Below, one piece after another: positions 1-13,516 of a stretch of DNA of 64,000 nt (position 1 is the first letter of the stretch; every line of letters begins with the position of its first letter). The position numbers and the translations under genes are program-made. The stretch comes from Eremophila alpestris peregrina (Eukaryota; Chordata; Aves; Passeriformes; Alaudidae): contig WMCF01000030.1 of assembly GCA_009792885.1 (NCBI GenBank), positions 5,413,909 to 5,477,908 of the forward strand, read 5' to 3'. The notes under the pieces are model-generated. The model saw nothing but the letters and a program-made list of their open reading frames with translations. It had not been told where the DNA came from and made no database searches.

Positions 1-289
1 AAAAAAAAAAAAAAGAAAACCCCCAAAGAAAAAAAAAAATTCCTTGTTGTAGAAAATAGTCCCATGACATGCTTCCCAGTTAAACTGACTGTGTTTTGTA
101 TTATTACCCTCATTGACCTAGTGATGTATTTGCAGATATAAATATCATAAACGATATATTTCAATTATATATTTCAATTCTGTGAAGTTTTTCAGACTCA
201 CAAGTGTAGAGGTAGTTTCCCTGAAGAAGAAAGCCCTGGAATAATTCCCTGGGAAACCCTGTCTTAGGTGCACCAAGCAAGGCTGACTC

Positions 290-780
290 ACATGCCCTCC
301 ATGCTAATTGTTACTAGAAAGTTCTTGGTTCTTTTTGTGACCATAGGTTGATTTTTAGTGCAGAGATTTTAATATTCCTAATTGTTCTTCCTTACTGGAC
401 CCTTCCCTCAGACCTCACCTTAACTCCCCTTCCACACCAAAATGTATAACTACTCCTGTCTGACCCAAGCCTCGTGCTTTTAGCACTGAGCCTTCTGGCC
501 CCTTGTTACCGCCTTTTTCCAGTTTGCTCTAAATACAGTGTATGGTTTGTTATTTTTGCATTATTAAAGTTCAGTTTCTAGACAATTAGATCAAAGCTGC
601 CTCTCTCTCACCAAGTCACCATTGGAGGCAGAGTCCCAAAGAAACTCAAAGGAGTCCGACCATCCAGGCTCAGACTCTCGAGAGTTTCACACAAGAACAC
701 AATAACAAGTCTTGGGACTGAAGTCTCAAAACTCTTGAGAGTCCCTATACTCCAAGTCCACATTTAATGTCTTAAGTCTG
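290..780 (+). repeat. Possible old LTR-like interspersed repeat
   Basis: A pyrimidine-rich stretch of higher GC is followed by TAAATACAG near 530 and ATTAAA near 562, then by a region with repeated CTCTCTC and CTCGAGAG-type short palindromes. This order (promoter-like, then a polyadenylation-like hexamer, then GC-rich) resembles the U3-R-U5 of an LTR. I could not find matching ends or a target duplication. Alternatively it is unique sequence with chance motifs. Confidence 0.25.
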
Positions 781-3142
781 TGATGCCCCAAGCAAGCAGA
801 CACAGCCCCTCCAGAGATCTGTGGAATCTCCTTTTGTCTAAGGACATTTTGAAGCTCCCTGGCTGTTCACTTAAATTCTTGGGGCAGAGTTTCCATCTCC
901 TGATTCAATTATATCCCTCCTTTTCAAATCAGGACCATTGGGAGGAACCAGAGCACTTGGTGAGTGTCAGCTGATGTCCCTGTTATCTTGCTGTGGTTTT
1001 ACTGCGAAATATTACACTTCTAACATTGTGATCAGCCTTAGAGGGCAATGTGTAACATATTCAACACATCGAAAGCTGGAAATGGAATCACTTCTCCACC
1101 CAGTAGTACAAAACCACTGAAATGTTTTTAACACATCTATTTTTAATAAGGTCATTTTTAAAGGAAAAAAATTTTAAACACTGGATTATAAATTCATGCT
1201 TTGCTTGTGAGAAGAGGACATTCCGTGATCCTTGACTAGAGGGGTTCATGGGGGGAGCAATGCATACCAAATAAACCAAAGAAGAGCCCAGATTCCCATC
1301 AATTCAAACAGGAAATGAGAGAGGAAGAGAGTTTTGTTTTCCTGCACATCTTTTTAAGATCAATTCTTTGAACTCTGAATTTAGAACTGCTTGGAACTAG
1401 GCCTAGTTGAAACAATTAAATGATTTACTATTGTTTAAAAATAAATATGACTCCAGAGTACACTTTAAAAGTACTTCTGTGGTTATTTTATTCTTTTTTT
1501 AATTTTTTTTTTTAGAGGGAGAACAATTCTTTCTCTATACTTTTGTCACCAAAGGGACAAAGAACAACTCAGGCCCTGTTAATTAATAGTGTAAAAATGT
1601 TTTTTGACTTTGAAATTATTTATTAAACTATTATATGGTATTTCAAAAGAGGGGGATTAAAAATATATGGTGTTACTAATGTATTAACATAAACTGATGC
1701 TTAAGTAAATGAGGAGTATATCACAAGAAAGGCATGACTTGGAAATAGCATCAGGTTCCCTCTGTTTTCAATTACACGTATTGCAGGCCAATTCCCATGG
1801 CAGTTTTCAGGGGAGGAGAAAAGAAGATGTACTCAGTGCATTAGCAAAAGCCAAAATATTAAAGGGAATTCTTTTGTTGACATGAGGCCCCCTGCATGAG
1901 CAATATGTAGGTTATAGGTTTGGGGTGCTTGAATGAAACCAGGTGGGAGCTGGCCAGTGTGTGTTTTTAGACCTGTGGCAGAACTCTGTCACCCAGCCCC
2001 GGGAACAGACAGGAGGCTGCTCCAGCCTTTGTCCTGAACGTCTTCCCTGTCCCAGGAAACATCTCTTCCAAGAGGTCTTGGAAGAGAGGTCTTCATTCCC
2101 ATCTGCCTGATAAATGTTGGCTGGCAAGCCCAATGGGATCCTGCTTAGGCTCGTGGTTCTTGCATGGACTTTGTTGTGGAGACACATTCCCTCCCCACAC
2201 TCCAGCCAGCCATGTAGGATCAGCATTTGTTAATCAGACAGACTATGTCTGATGGAAATGCAAGCACAATGCCACAAGATGTGATTATTTGTCAGCTTGC
2301 CACATCATCATAGAAAGAACTGGCTGCAAGGTAGTTTCTTGTGAAACTTCTCCATCTGATAGAGGTGTGTTTTGCACAGCAACCAGCACTCACAGGATTC
2401 AGTGCACGCCCAGCAACTTGTGAGCACACCAGTTTTTGTTCCTCAGTTTGCAAAGAACTGAGCCCACATTAACTTCAACCTGCCTCTGCAATCCACAGAA
2501 AGGCCACACTAGCTTTCAGAGTTGAGAGAATAGAGGTTGAATTGCATGGCCATTTAGAACACCTCTGAGGTAGAAAGATTTATTAACTACTGGAAACTGT
2601 GGTTCTTCACATGGAAGTCACTGAGGTTACAATTTTTTACCATGAACTTGTTAAACAACAAAATCAGATTTCTTCCAAACGAAAACTCAAAGCTGTCTCT
2701 AGACAGCAAATCCAGCACTACCTTTAATCAGGACTTGCTTGTCATGAGCAACCAGTGTGCAGCAGCTGACACCAATGTATGGTCCTTTTCACAACTTCAG
2801 ACCTCTATTAAGTCCAGAGAGGTTAAATAGTCCTTCTGTAGCATTTGAGAAGACAAAGAACTCAACAAAGTTCATACTTTTTAATTTCAACTACACTGAA
2901 GTTGTGAGAACAAATAATTATATTACTAATAAATAATACCTTGTTGTTAGTGGCTGTTTGAAAAAATTTAAAATGAAAAAAAAAATCAATCTAAAAAGAA
3001 ATGTTTTATTTTTCAGTGAAGTACGAAAAACCAAAAGAAAAAAAAAGGAAAAAGAAGTTGAGATTATTTTATTTTCTCAGCTTTTGAGGACAGTTCTAAG
3101 AATGTCACTTAAGATGAATACAAAATATTGTTTCATTGTTTT

Positions 3143-3232
3143 GGCTCTAGATGGTTCTGCCTGAGCAGGGGCATTGGGCCAACTGACCTCTGGAGACCCT
3201 TTCCAACCTCAACCATCCTGTGCTTCTGTGAG
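3143..3232 (+). mobile_element. CR1 LINE, short 3'-end fragment
   Basis: About 90 bp match the terminal part of avian CR1: the CTAGATGG...GACCTCTGGAGACCCTTTCCAACCTCAACCAT pattern (two separate pieces of the consensus), ending in a TTCTGTGAG remnant of the 8-bp tail repeat. It is severely 5'-truncated and reads toward the right, antisense to PRKX. Confidence 0.75.
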
Positions 3233-6200
3233 ATGGTCAAGTGAAAGTCAAAACTTTTCCTAAGTATTTCCTTCCCCTGCTTCAAATTAATCCACCTAAT
3301 TTGATCCTTGAAGTCCTGAGCTCCTCTGGTGTAATATAAGGTATGTGCATGAGATTCTGACAGAAAACTTTCAAACCCAAGGATATAACACTTCCTCTCC
3401 CATTCCCAAGACACTGCTGGTCTTCAGTTTCAAGTACTCTCTCCACCCCTAGAAACTGCATCTGCCTTAAATCAACTACTTCATGGGTGGTGGAGTTTTT
3501 TTTAGTCGGTTTTGGTTTTATTCTCACAGAAGGGGATACAGTATCAAAGGAAATAAGCACTGAAGATTTTTATTTCACATAGTCCTTTTTCCAGTTTGAA
3601 AACATTTAACCCTCAAGCAAAGAAAGGCACACTGCCTAAATGTGCTGTGGTGATACCAGGCAATAAAGGCAATGCACATATATTTTTTCCTCCTTCCTGC
3701 CTCAGGTAAACATTTGCTCTGCAGTGTTACATTTCTATTAGAGCACTTTGTAGAAGGTAAGGATTTCACATTACCCAGACACCCTCCTTTCCCAGACACT
3801 TAAATACAACCCTGCTAGCTTCTCACTATTCAAAACATGCAAACTGAGATAAACTGGTAAATGTAGCTACTGACATTAATAGGGAAATTTTATTTTTCCT
3901 TAAGCTTTAAGGCCTTGTTTGAAAGAATTTTAATTTAACCTTGCTACTGGAAATCCTTTTAAATACTCTACCATGATAGGATGTGTTCTCTCTCTTTTGT
4001 CTCCTTCTCATTCATAGTCTTTCATGATAATTCATTGTTTCAATCTGTAATGTATTGCTGCTATTGCTCATAACACCTTGAGAAAAAACAGTATCAGGGA
4101 TTTTTTCAATAGAATAAACAGAAGTGAACTCCACTGAATGTCACCCTCGGGGCAACAGGGAAACAAGCTTGAACATGAAGCAAGCACTTGCAAAACATTA
4201 CAGGAAAATACAACTATTGATGCCTTTAAAGAAGTTATATTGTAACTCAAAGCTGCGTCTCGAGGTGGCTTTTGTTTCAGCTTCCAATATGTCACGTGCT
4301 ATATGGCCCTACGCAGAGAAAAGAAACCAAAACCCAAAAAAACCCTCACACTTTTGGACAACGTATGTTCCAAATGTCATTTACTGTTTCTATATTCTTC
4401 TTGCAGATTTTCTTCTTTTAGTTGCTTGAAGTTATGCCAATCTCGGATCAACTAAAGAGATTTAGAGAGTGAAAACTTATGGAATTAATTATTTCAAGTA
4501 GGATGACATCTCCGCTCAATGTACAGAATGCATTAGAAGTCTAAAGACAATACAAGGTAAATGATGCCTCATTTACATTTTTTTTCAATTAATTACTATC
4601 CTTTTCAACAGTTTGAAAACAGAAAATCCAGCACACAGACCACAACAAATTAAATAACTTTCAGGACTGCTTATGATTTTGGCACTGACATGGTAAGAAA
4701 GTCAATTTAGTTTTAATTTTCAATTACATGACAAAAATAATCACTTCACTGTTTCATCAATCTTCTTATTTTATACTTGGAAATATAAAAAATCTTCACC
4801 AACTCTTGTCTGTCACCACAAGTCCAATGGAAGTTTGTATCCTAGACTCACAAATTATCTTAATGAAGGCTATTTCACTCCATGAATCCCATCCTTTGGT
4901 AAACATGACCCACAAAAAGATTTTTACTCAGCGGCAAACTCAAAAGCTGAAAACTGTCTTGTATTGGCAACTTCCACGTGTCACATAAATAGAACAAAAT
5001 TGGCAAAAAGCCCCATCTTTTAAAGGTGCAAAACCTCCTTTGCTTAAGAAATGTGACATCACATGTCAAAATTCAAACCATTTACTATTTAATGAAGATA
5101 CTGTAACAAAAAAAGAGAATAATACTATTAACTCTGCTGCTCCTTTTCCACTGAGGTGTACCTTGGTCTTGGGGGTAATCTTGAGGAGATTTTATACTTC
5201 TATCAAATACTTACACTTCAAAGTGATACAAAAGGCATTTAGAGTGACAACAACCAACAATCTGTGCTCAGGAAGTGACTCCCAACATGAAAGCACCCCA
5301 GTAAAACCTGATACAGAACAGAGGACAAGCTGCTAGGCATCACCACAAGCCAGACTGCAGTTTTAAGAAATGCCCAGTACATATCCCAACTTCACTCTTG
5401 AATACTGGCAACTGCCACAGCTACACTTTCTACTACATAATTATTGACAGGTTGGAAGAGAGGAATTGAAGAAAACTTCCTATTTTTATTCCTCATTCAA
5501 TAGCTCCTGGTTTAATCCCCAGCTGAAGAATTTAAGTCACCTTCATGATACTTGTTTATTCAGACAATATTACTTTATTTCCAACCTTAAAATATTTTCA
5601 ACCAAAGCTTTGATATGGTTAAATATCTGAAATTGAATGAATAGTCTTTTCTTACTTGGTTCAGTGTATCAATTAAAAATTTAAACAAATTAACATAATA
5701 ATTTAAAATCTGCCATATTCTGCCTGTAAATAATCACCAGCCTAGAAAACCTATTTAAAAATAATTATTATTTATTATAATTATGATAAATCTCCCTTTC
5801 CTCAATAACCAGCTGGTGATTTTAAAGAATGGATTCAATCCCTAACAACATTTGCTTAAGTGATTCATCACCACACTTTCTTTTTTGCATCATCAAGATT
5901 CTGCTGGGGATTACACAAGTAACAGGAGCTTTATGTAAATATTTGAAAATAGGTTCAAAATGCACTGTTAGAATTTTTCTTTTGTTTTACAGTACATTGC
6001 AGTAGTCTCACTCCCTGGTGGCAAGTACCTGCAGAGAATAGAAAGACTTCAGTCCCACTCAGCTTTTGAAAACTTCTTTTTAGATAAACTAGGTGGTGGT
6101 AGTGCTTTTGATCCAAAGTTCAGGTCCCAGCAGGGAAATGTTTCTGACAGATCAGCTGGGTTAGCAGGCTCACTTACAGCTGCTGCAGAGTGGCAGGAGG

Positions 6201-6322
6201 AGCAAGTGCCATGGCACAGGACTGCAGTGCTGCTTTAAGTCACAGGCCAGTAAGAAAAATAAAAAAAAAAACACCCCTTAAATCTGAATACATTTCAAGC
6301 AGGAGTTCACATTAATTTGAAG

Positions 6323-6386
6323 AGATTGCTGTTCCTGGATAATGCATTTACATAAGATTGCTGTTCCTTGATAATGCATTTACACA
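6323..6386. repeat. 32-bp tandem duplication
   Basis: Two adjacent 32-bp units (6323-6354 and 6355-6386), each beginning AGATTGCTGTTCCT and ending TGCATTTACA-, differ at two positions. The few differences suggest a fairly recent duplication by replication slippage. Confidence 0.9.
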
Positions 6387-9300
6387 TCAACTCCCAGCTC
6401 CGCTTCATTAACAGGAAAAAAAATTACCTACTTCTGTCTACTTACCTGCTTACTTATTTGCAAAACCTGCTGGTAGAATGGGTAAAATCTAAGAATAGAA
6501 TGTTAAGCCATCTAGCTAACATCCATCAAGGGAAATTGTTTATCATTATAAATGGAAGACATGCCACTTGTGGATGTTTTATTTACTGTATTAACACAGC
6601 CTAGCAGCTCTGCTTCACTTAAATGGTGCTTCACAAGCATCTTGATTAGAAGAGAGTCCTAAATTCAACTACAATTTCTTTGTAACTGAGAAAATAAAAG
6701 CAGGGCAAAAAGCTGCTAGATAATATACACACAATTTGAAACAATCCATATTTTTGGCATTTGTTCACCGAACTTCAGAAACACATAACAGCACAGAATC
6801 TTTCACTTTTGTATTCCAAATCAAAAACTGAGCTCTCTAATACTTAACTTCTGAAGAGTTGCCACTGTAAAGCTCAGAGGTTTTCTACAATTCAGTCTCA
6901 ATATTTGCTAAGCTACTCAGTTATACTGTCACACAGCTGCTCAAAGAGACGTGGTCCTTCAAAGTGAAAAGACTTAAGTTTAGGCTCTGCAGGCTCGAGC
7001 AAGCTGCTCTTTTCTTCATATGAATTGCAACAGTATTGGCACTGAAAGCACAACCACCTCCTCTGCACAGCTTACACTTGGGCAGAAAATTAAGAACATG
7101 ATGATTAAAGCACTGTCCTTCTCCAGCCAAGGGGTTTTAGGATCAAGGATTCTCTAAACTAGACTGATTACTGACTAAAGCTGAAATAAACTCTGACTCC
7201 CCAAACTGCATTTTGGGATACAATATTGAGAAAACCAGGAATTTTAGCTTAAAAGCCAGCATAAACCTAAACAGGCTCCATATTTTCTACAACATTTAGT
7301 GATAGCAAGTATGTACTGGTCAGGCATATCAAGTTAGTTCTTGGATTAAAGTCCAATTCAAGCTTATTTGTTTTCCCAAATATTTTTCTCCCATTCATTT
7401 GCCTGCTTTATTACAGTAGTCCACAATATGCTGAAGAAAAAAAAAAAAACCAAAAACAGAACAACAAACAACTGAAAAAAAATCTGAAGTTGGCTAGTTG
7501 TTTAATCTGACACCAATCACACTCTTCAAGGTATCTCTGTGTACTGATTATGCAAAGACCAGCACAGTAGAGACATCACCTGCATGGCACATTGGAGTTC
7601 TGTATACTAGAAATAAGACAGGCCTGCATTTTGGGTGTTTAAGGTTGTATATCAGTTTTGGGATGGGCCTCAGATACTTCAGTGGCCTGATCTACAGATG
7701 CAGTAAGAGATGTCAGACTCTCAACTGCCCCAGCAATTCATTGGCATTGAAACAAATGCAGTGAATCAGATAAACCCACCTTAAATTGAAGTTAGCATAA
7801 TAGCCCCACTAACTGCCACACTTTTCACAGAATAGTAGTTTGAAATATGATTGCACAAAACTGGAAAAGTATTTGGATACATAGAAAGAAAATTGTATAA
7901 CTCAGCTTACTAAAATTTTACAGTATTTCTGGCTTCAAGGATAAATACAAAGCTTGACATACATTCATATGTGGTGATTTTTTGAAGGGTAGATGGAAAG
8001 AGGTCATGGAAGACAAAATGGAGTCATCTTCTACTGAGAGCAGCAGAAGAGCCCTTTACTTTCCCTGTGAAAAACTGCCTGACTTCTGAATATGAGATTG
8101 AAGCAGCGAGCAGCAGTTTGCATGTGGAAGGGCTTGATTTGTGAATTATACAAGAATTCACAAAGTACTGGGCAGGATCCAGATGTAACAGTGCCAGTTG
8201 CTTTCTACCATTCCTTATAGTATCATACCTTTATTGGTTAACAGTGGGTCACAGAACAGTGGGCTACTGTCAAATGCTGTTTTAAGAGTGTTTTGCCCTA
8301 AAAAGGCCTAATGAAGCATGAAGTGAGAGATTTGGGGGTAGTGAGCAGGGTTCAACAAAGCCCACCTGCTCTGAATGAGTGAAGAAGTGTATTTTAAATG
8401 GCCTCTATTGGGAAAGAGTTACATGTGCATTCAAAAAAGATATAGCACTCAGGAAAAATGAACAAAAACTCCGCCACATGGCTGAGGTATGGACAAGATG
8501 CCAAACAAAATTCTTCCTTGTTACCATTCAAAAATTTCCTGTGTTTTAACTGAAAAGTCCTTTTGATTCATGTCAAAGACATGACTAAAAGCTTGCCAGG
8601 GCTCCTTGAAGTGTTCCTTCACTTTCCATTAGCAGTCTCTTGAAGCACATGACATAGTGGTTTACAAGAGAAAAACGAAGAATGTTTATTGTGCATTCAG
8701 TGCTGTGAATCAATGCACAGATTGATTCAATGCACACATAGAATGAAGCCAGGCAGAAAAAAAGAAATATTCTGTCTTACAAAAGCGAACCCTTAACTAG
8801 CGCAAACTGTATCCAGTAGGTTCTATGTCTATCTAATTATTGCCAGATTACGGTATCTAGGGGATAAGAAATAAAATACAATAGAGCAAGAGAAGGAATT
8901 TAACACAAACAGCTAAACAAAGTTGGTTAAAAATGAACTTTTCAAGTTTTGATGGAAGAGGAAATAAAGAGTAAGTTAGGTGTGCCTGGCATTGTGAGAA
9001 TATTTTTCATGACATTGTAAGAGTATTTTTCAATGTTTAAAGAAACTGATTGAACTGAGTGTTTTGGACAGTGTTCAGGTCATTAAGCTGTGAAAATGCC
9101 AAAGCAATTAGGGTCAAATAATCAAAGTTTAATGAGAAGTCCAAGTTAACACTTTTGATTATTGGTGCACTACCTGAAACGGTTTTGAAAATGTACTTTT
9201 TGGTGCTTCTTCAAAACCTGAAATCTGTTCCAACACTTGTGTATTGTTCTGAAAAGGCTTAAAATGTGAAAAGAAGGAACAGTTGTTTTTCTACTCTGCC

Positions 9301-9393
9301 TCCCCTTCATCATTTTCTTGGATGAAGAAGGCAAATCTCCTCCCAGCATAAATGGAAGCAAACTAGTTTTAAACATTTGAAAAGATATAAAGG

Positions 9394-9399
9394 TTTATT
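9394..9399 (-). terminator. Candidate distal polyadenylation signal of PRKX
   Basis: The canonical hexamer AATAAA reads on the minus strand here, in the context ATTTAATAAACC. Cleavage would fall about 10-25 nt further on, near 9370-9385. A second AATAAA-like A-rich stretch occurs nearby, and downstream sequence on the minus strand is moderately T/G-rich. It is chosen as the distal end from UTR length and context; transcript 3'-end data would be decisive. Confidence 0.5.
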
Positions 9400-12300
9400 A
9401 AATGAATCCAGATTTGACAGCTATTACATTAAATTAAACAGCAATAAAGTTTTACTAGGGTTTATGTACAGATCACAGTGATTTTTCATTGTGCAATGAG
9501 GGCTGACTTTGTAACTTTGAACAGTACTTACACATGAGCTACAACAAGCAACCAGCAACACACAACATTAGCCCAAGTGAACCTCGCAAGTCGAGCAGTC
9601 CAAACTGATTATGTAGCACACAAATGCCTGCTACCACTATCACTACTTACTACACAACAGAGTATTTATAAAGCAGTCAAGGTTTGCCATAGAAAAGTGC
9701 AAAACATGGGAAGTCTGTACACAGTACAGTACAAAAAGGAATCATGCTATAGTCATTGAAAGCTGAAAAATAATTCTATAGCTTAGGAAGCACTGCATCA
9801 TAACTCTTCTGAATGGCAAGCAGATGGGCTGAGGAATAGCCATATCTTCATTGCTTTCAAAACTGTAAAATCCCTGTTTATCCATTTAAACATAGTTTAG
9901 TACCTATATTTGATCCATAACAATGACTTTCTACAGTGGAAGATCACATTTGTTAAAGCTCAGTAGCACACATATTCATTGATCAAGCTAATTTACAGGA
10001 AAATCTACAGCATGTTCTTCACTGAAATCATGAAGCATTTATATCATTTGGTTACAAGGCAATTGAGTTTACAATTCATGTTTATCACTTAAAACCTCAG
10101 ATTGGGCAATTAAAAATATATATAAAACTCAAAAATAAAGGTTGTTTTTTAATGTTTAACATTCTTGTTCACTGACGTAGAATACCAAAGGCCTATGAAC
10201 TCTCTTGCAAGACAACAGTCCTTATGCAACAGTCTATGTGCAAAAGTACTCATTAACAGAAAGAACCAAAATAAAATGAACTTCAGAGAACACCCTACTT
10301 AAATAGGAACTAAAAATTTTTTCTAGTCTTCTTAAAAAAAATTCCATAAATCCAGAATTCCTAGTGCAGTGCTTACTTGCATGAGCACTCAGACAGAATT
10401 ACATTAATGGGCCATGAAGTTCCAGTAAAGACTTAAAGCAGACTCACTTGTGCAAATAAATAAAACAGTCAGGTAATAACACCTCATTAAGTCCAGGACT
10501 GTAGAGAAAATAACTGGTAACTTAAAATAATGCTTCAAAAATGTTTTGGTTTTATTTTTTAGCTCAGTATTAAAAAAAAATTGAAAGCAGTTTTGTACTA
10601 GAAAGCATGCTGACGAGGTCAGTAGTTAGGTGTATGTAACATGGCTCGGAAGCAATGTAAAGTCAATAGATTATCATTATTAATAACATTGTATTCACTT
10701 CCTTAGTCTCCATCATAATGAGTGTCAGTGCATCCACTGCCAGCAATGGATAAGATTAATAAAAAGAAAATCCACTATCTCCTGTTGTTTCAAGCATTCA
10801 AAACTTCTAACTGCCACTGCAGCAAAATTACTGAAATTCAACTTAATTTCCTCAGATCTGCAGACTTAAACACAGAGCAGCTTTGAAATTTGAAGAAAAA
10901 TCCTATATTTAGCACACTTTCTTGTTGCAGTATGTAAATTTTCAAATAAGAAACTGATGTTGTAGTATTCAGAGTCCATTAGAATACCGTAAGCTTGCAC
11001 ATTAAGAAAACTCCCAAACTGTTTGCTTCCCCTCATGCAAAGTAAGCTGTGTTTTATGTGTTTCAATTTCCCAATTGATTTAGAATAATTAATTCCACAG
11101 ACACAAATATAGTGGGCCAGATTCCTTTTTCCAAGAGAATAAGGTACTTACACTACATTAAAACTGTAATTTCCTATGGATTGTCCTGTATTTCACTATA
11201 CATACCTTCACAATATTTACTGAGTGGCAGCTGGGGCCAAAATTGCGTAACAATTGTATCATAGCTTTGTGATATTCCAGAATTATCATTTTGAAGTATC
11301 CTGATTTTATTACATATTATAAATTTTTGCCAAGTTATACAATCCATTTAAGTAAGACTTGCTTTATGAAGAAATAATCTAATACCCTAGAAGTTACAGG
11401 TTCTCAATAGTACTTCTGCACTGTTTAAACAAAAAGAAATTGAGGTCACTTTTCCACAAGGAGACTCCAGTAACAGACCTGCTCTAAAATAATAAATATG
11501 GTAATTTCAGTAGCAATTACTTTACAAATCTTTGGCCTACATTTCTTTTCACTTTCAGATCAAAAATGTGGAGAGTAGCTTTTGGGGAAAAGTGTCTGTA
11601 TGATCTAATCAAACAGTATTATGCAGAGTCATAAGTCATAGTAGTAGAACTCTAGAGAGCTGATGTGCTCTGAGAAAAAAAAATTTGGTCTAAATATGAC
11701 AATTTCACTTGAAGTTATCTAAACCCACAACATCCTAAAGATTGTAATTGTTTTTTGTAATCGAAGCATTTCAAAATCAACTCCTTTACATTAACATAAG
11801 TATCACAATATGTAACATGAAAAAAAAAACCCTAAAAAAGATATTCTGACTAGTATTCAGTCTACCTTCATGTTTCTGTGCATTCATACATATACATACA
11901 TATGTGCACATACTGATATTTAGTGCCACTTAAAATTAAGCAATATTGCAAATACTTTCAAAACACAGTATGCTCAAGCTTCTAGAAAGATGTTAGTACA
12001 GGATGAAAAAAGAGACTGCATCCAAGGTTTGAACTCTGTACCTATGAAATTGCTGGCAGCAGGGACTAGGACATTTTCAAAAAAGGAGGAGCAGAAAAGT
12101 AAGGCTGTACTATATATTCAGTCTTCCCTCTGATAGTCTGAGGTGTTCAGCATTCAACAACAACTATTTCACTAATGAAAAAGGTCTGTTATGGCTCATG
12201 CTTTACATTTGGAGAAGACAAGAAGCTTGTGAGGGAACAAGCCCTGTCAGAGCCACTTAAAGCTCTTTTAACAGGATGGACTGACTTGCAAGTTTACAGT

Positions 12301-12590
12301 GAGTTTTCATGTGAAGAATCTCATTTCAGACAGTGTATAATCACTCAAAATTCTGGTTTTCAAAGAGACATAATTGTAACAGAACTTCATAAATTAGCCA
12401 TTAATATGCATCTTAAACAACAACAAAACATGCCCTTGTCTTTCTGCTTTCAAGTACTATGGTTGTAGGTGTGAGGCATTGGAAATTTTAGGTACAAATC
12501 TTTTTTAAAACATAATTATTTTTGTTTTTTACAAAGAACTATAAAATGTATATAAGATGATGAAAAACTCATTTATCCTTTTTTAAGACT

Positions 12591-12596
12591 TTTATT
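12591..12596 (-). terminator. Candidate proximal polyadenylation signal of PRKX
   Basis: A canonical AATAAA hexamer reads on the minus strand (GGAATAAAAG context), about 950 nt after the stop, or about 530 nt if the putative UTR intron is removed. It could produce a short-UTR isoform. This is hexamer evidence only. Confidence 0.3.
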
Positions 12597-13095
12597 CCTA
12601 AAGAACTTCTTGAAAAACATTATTTGAAAAATAAAAATCATAGACTCTGCAAAGTACAAAAATTTACATCTTTGCACAATTCCTGTGCTTTAGTTGTACT
12701 GTATTCATTATATACATATATACTAATTTGTGCTTTTAATTACACAAGTTTAGTATAAACTTATAAAATTAAGTCTATGAGTTAACTATGCAAAAAGGAT
12801 CTGGGAATAGCAGGAAACTTAATTTAACCATAAGTTAAAAAAAATAATCCTAAAAATATCATTTTAGTTAGTCTACTTCGGAGCAGACTATCATTATTAC
12901 AATTTACTAAACTAAAGTCAAATGTTTACAGCAAAAAATTATTCCTGCCTGCCTCCATCTTTTTTGATATTTATTATATACTAATACACATATCTGAATG
13001 CAGTATCATTCTTAGCCACAAAGAAAATCTTCCTTTACATCTGAACTCCATCGTTCTTCAGACTTGCTCTAAGCACTTCAACTTCCTTCCAGTTT

Positions 13096-13516
13096 CTAAG
13101 ACAAAAAAAAAAAAAGAACACAACTCAAGGTGGACTATTTGAACTCAGTAACAAGTACCAACCTATCACATTTATAACAGAGAATATCCAGAGTACAGAA
13201 TTAATCTGACAATTTTATTCCTCTAGAGTCTGCACTCTTAGTAGTAAAACCTGACAGTTTTATTGATCACATTTCCTTATCTGTCAAATGAATTTAGGTA
13301 CTTCCTTTTAACAAACTCTTTTAAAAAATTTAAGGACAGAAGGATTAAAATATTTGTATGCAAATAAACCTTCATCACTGTAGAAAACCAAATGCTGTGA
13401 GGTAAGTGATTTTTGTTGCTTCAACCCACTATGAATCAGAAAATATAATTTCTGCACATGGTTCTCACTCACAGATCTGTAATGTTTCAAAGGGCACTCT
13501 TGACATTCAGACATAC
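13096..13516 (-). other. PRKX: Putative intron within the PRKX 3' UTR
   Basis: Twenty-three nt after the TGA stop the minus strand reads CAAG|GTATGT, a near-perfect donor. About 420 nt further it reads an unbroken run of thirteen T followed by GTCTTAG|AAAC, an excellent polypyrimidine tract and acceptor. Removing 13516-13096 would join a 149-nt exon 8 (13665-13517) to a terminal non-coding exon 9 beginning at 13095. The stop would be within 55 nt of the junction, so nonsense-mediated decay would not be expected. Human PRKX is, to my recollection, a nine-exon gene with eight coding exons, which would fit. Confidence 0.5.

Larger units (their letters stand above)
1..9379. other. Sequence downstream of PRKX without a recognised gene
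   Basis: No exon with recognisable protein similarity and flanking splice signals was found on either strand. The block contains an A-rich start, a possible LTR-like repeat (about 290-780), a GC-richer patch near 1960-2220, a short CR1 tail (3143-3232) and a 32-bp tandem duplication (6323-6386). It may be intergenic, or an intron or distal UTR of a neighbouring gene; the sequence alone does not say which. Confidence 0.6.

Noticed and set aside
1..38. A-rich start of the window considered as a processed pseudogene tail
   Set aside because: No gene-like sequence adjoins it on the right, and the left side is cut by the window edge.
1960..2226. GC-richer patch with a 104-codon minus-strand frame
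   Set aside because: The translated product has no recognisable domain, and no splice signals or start context support a gene.
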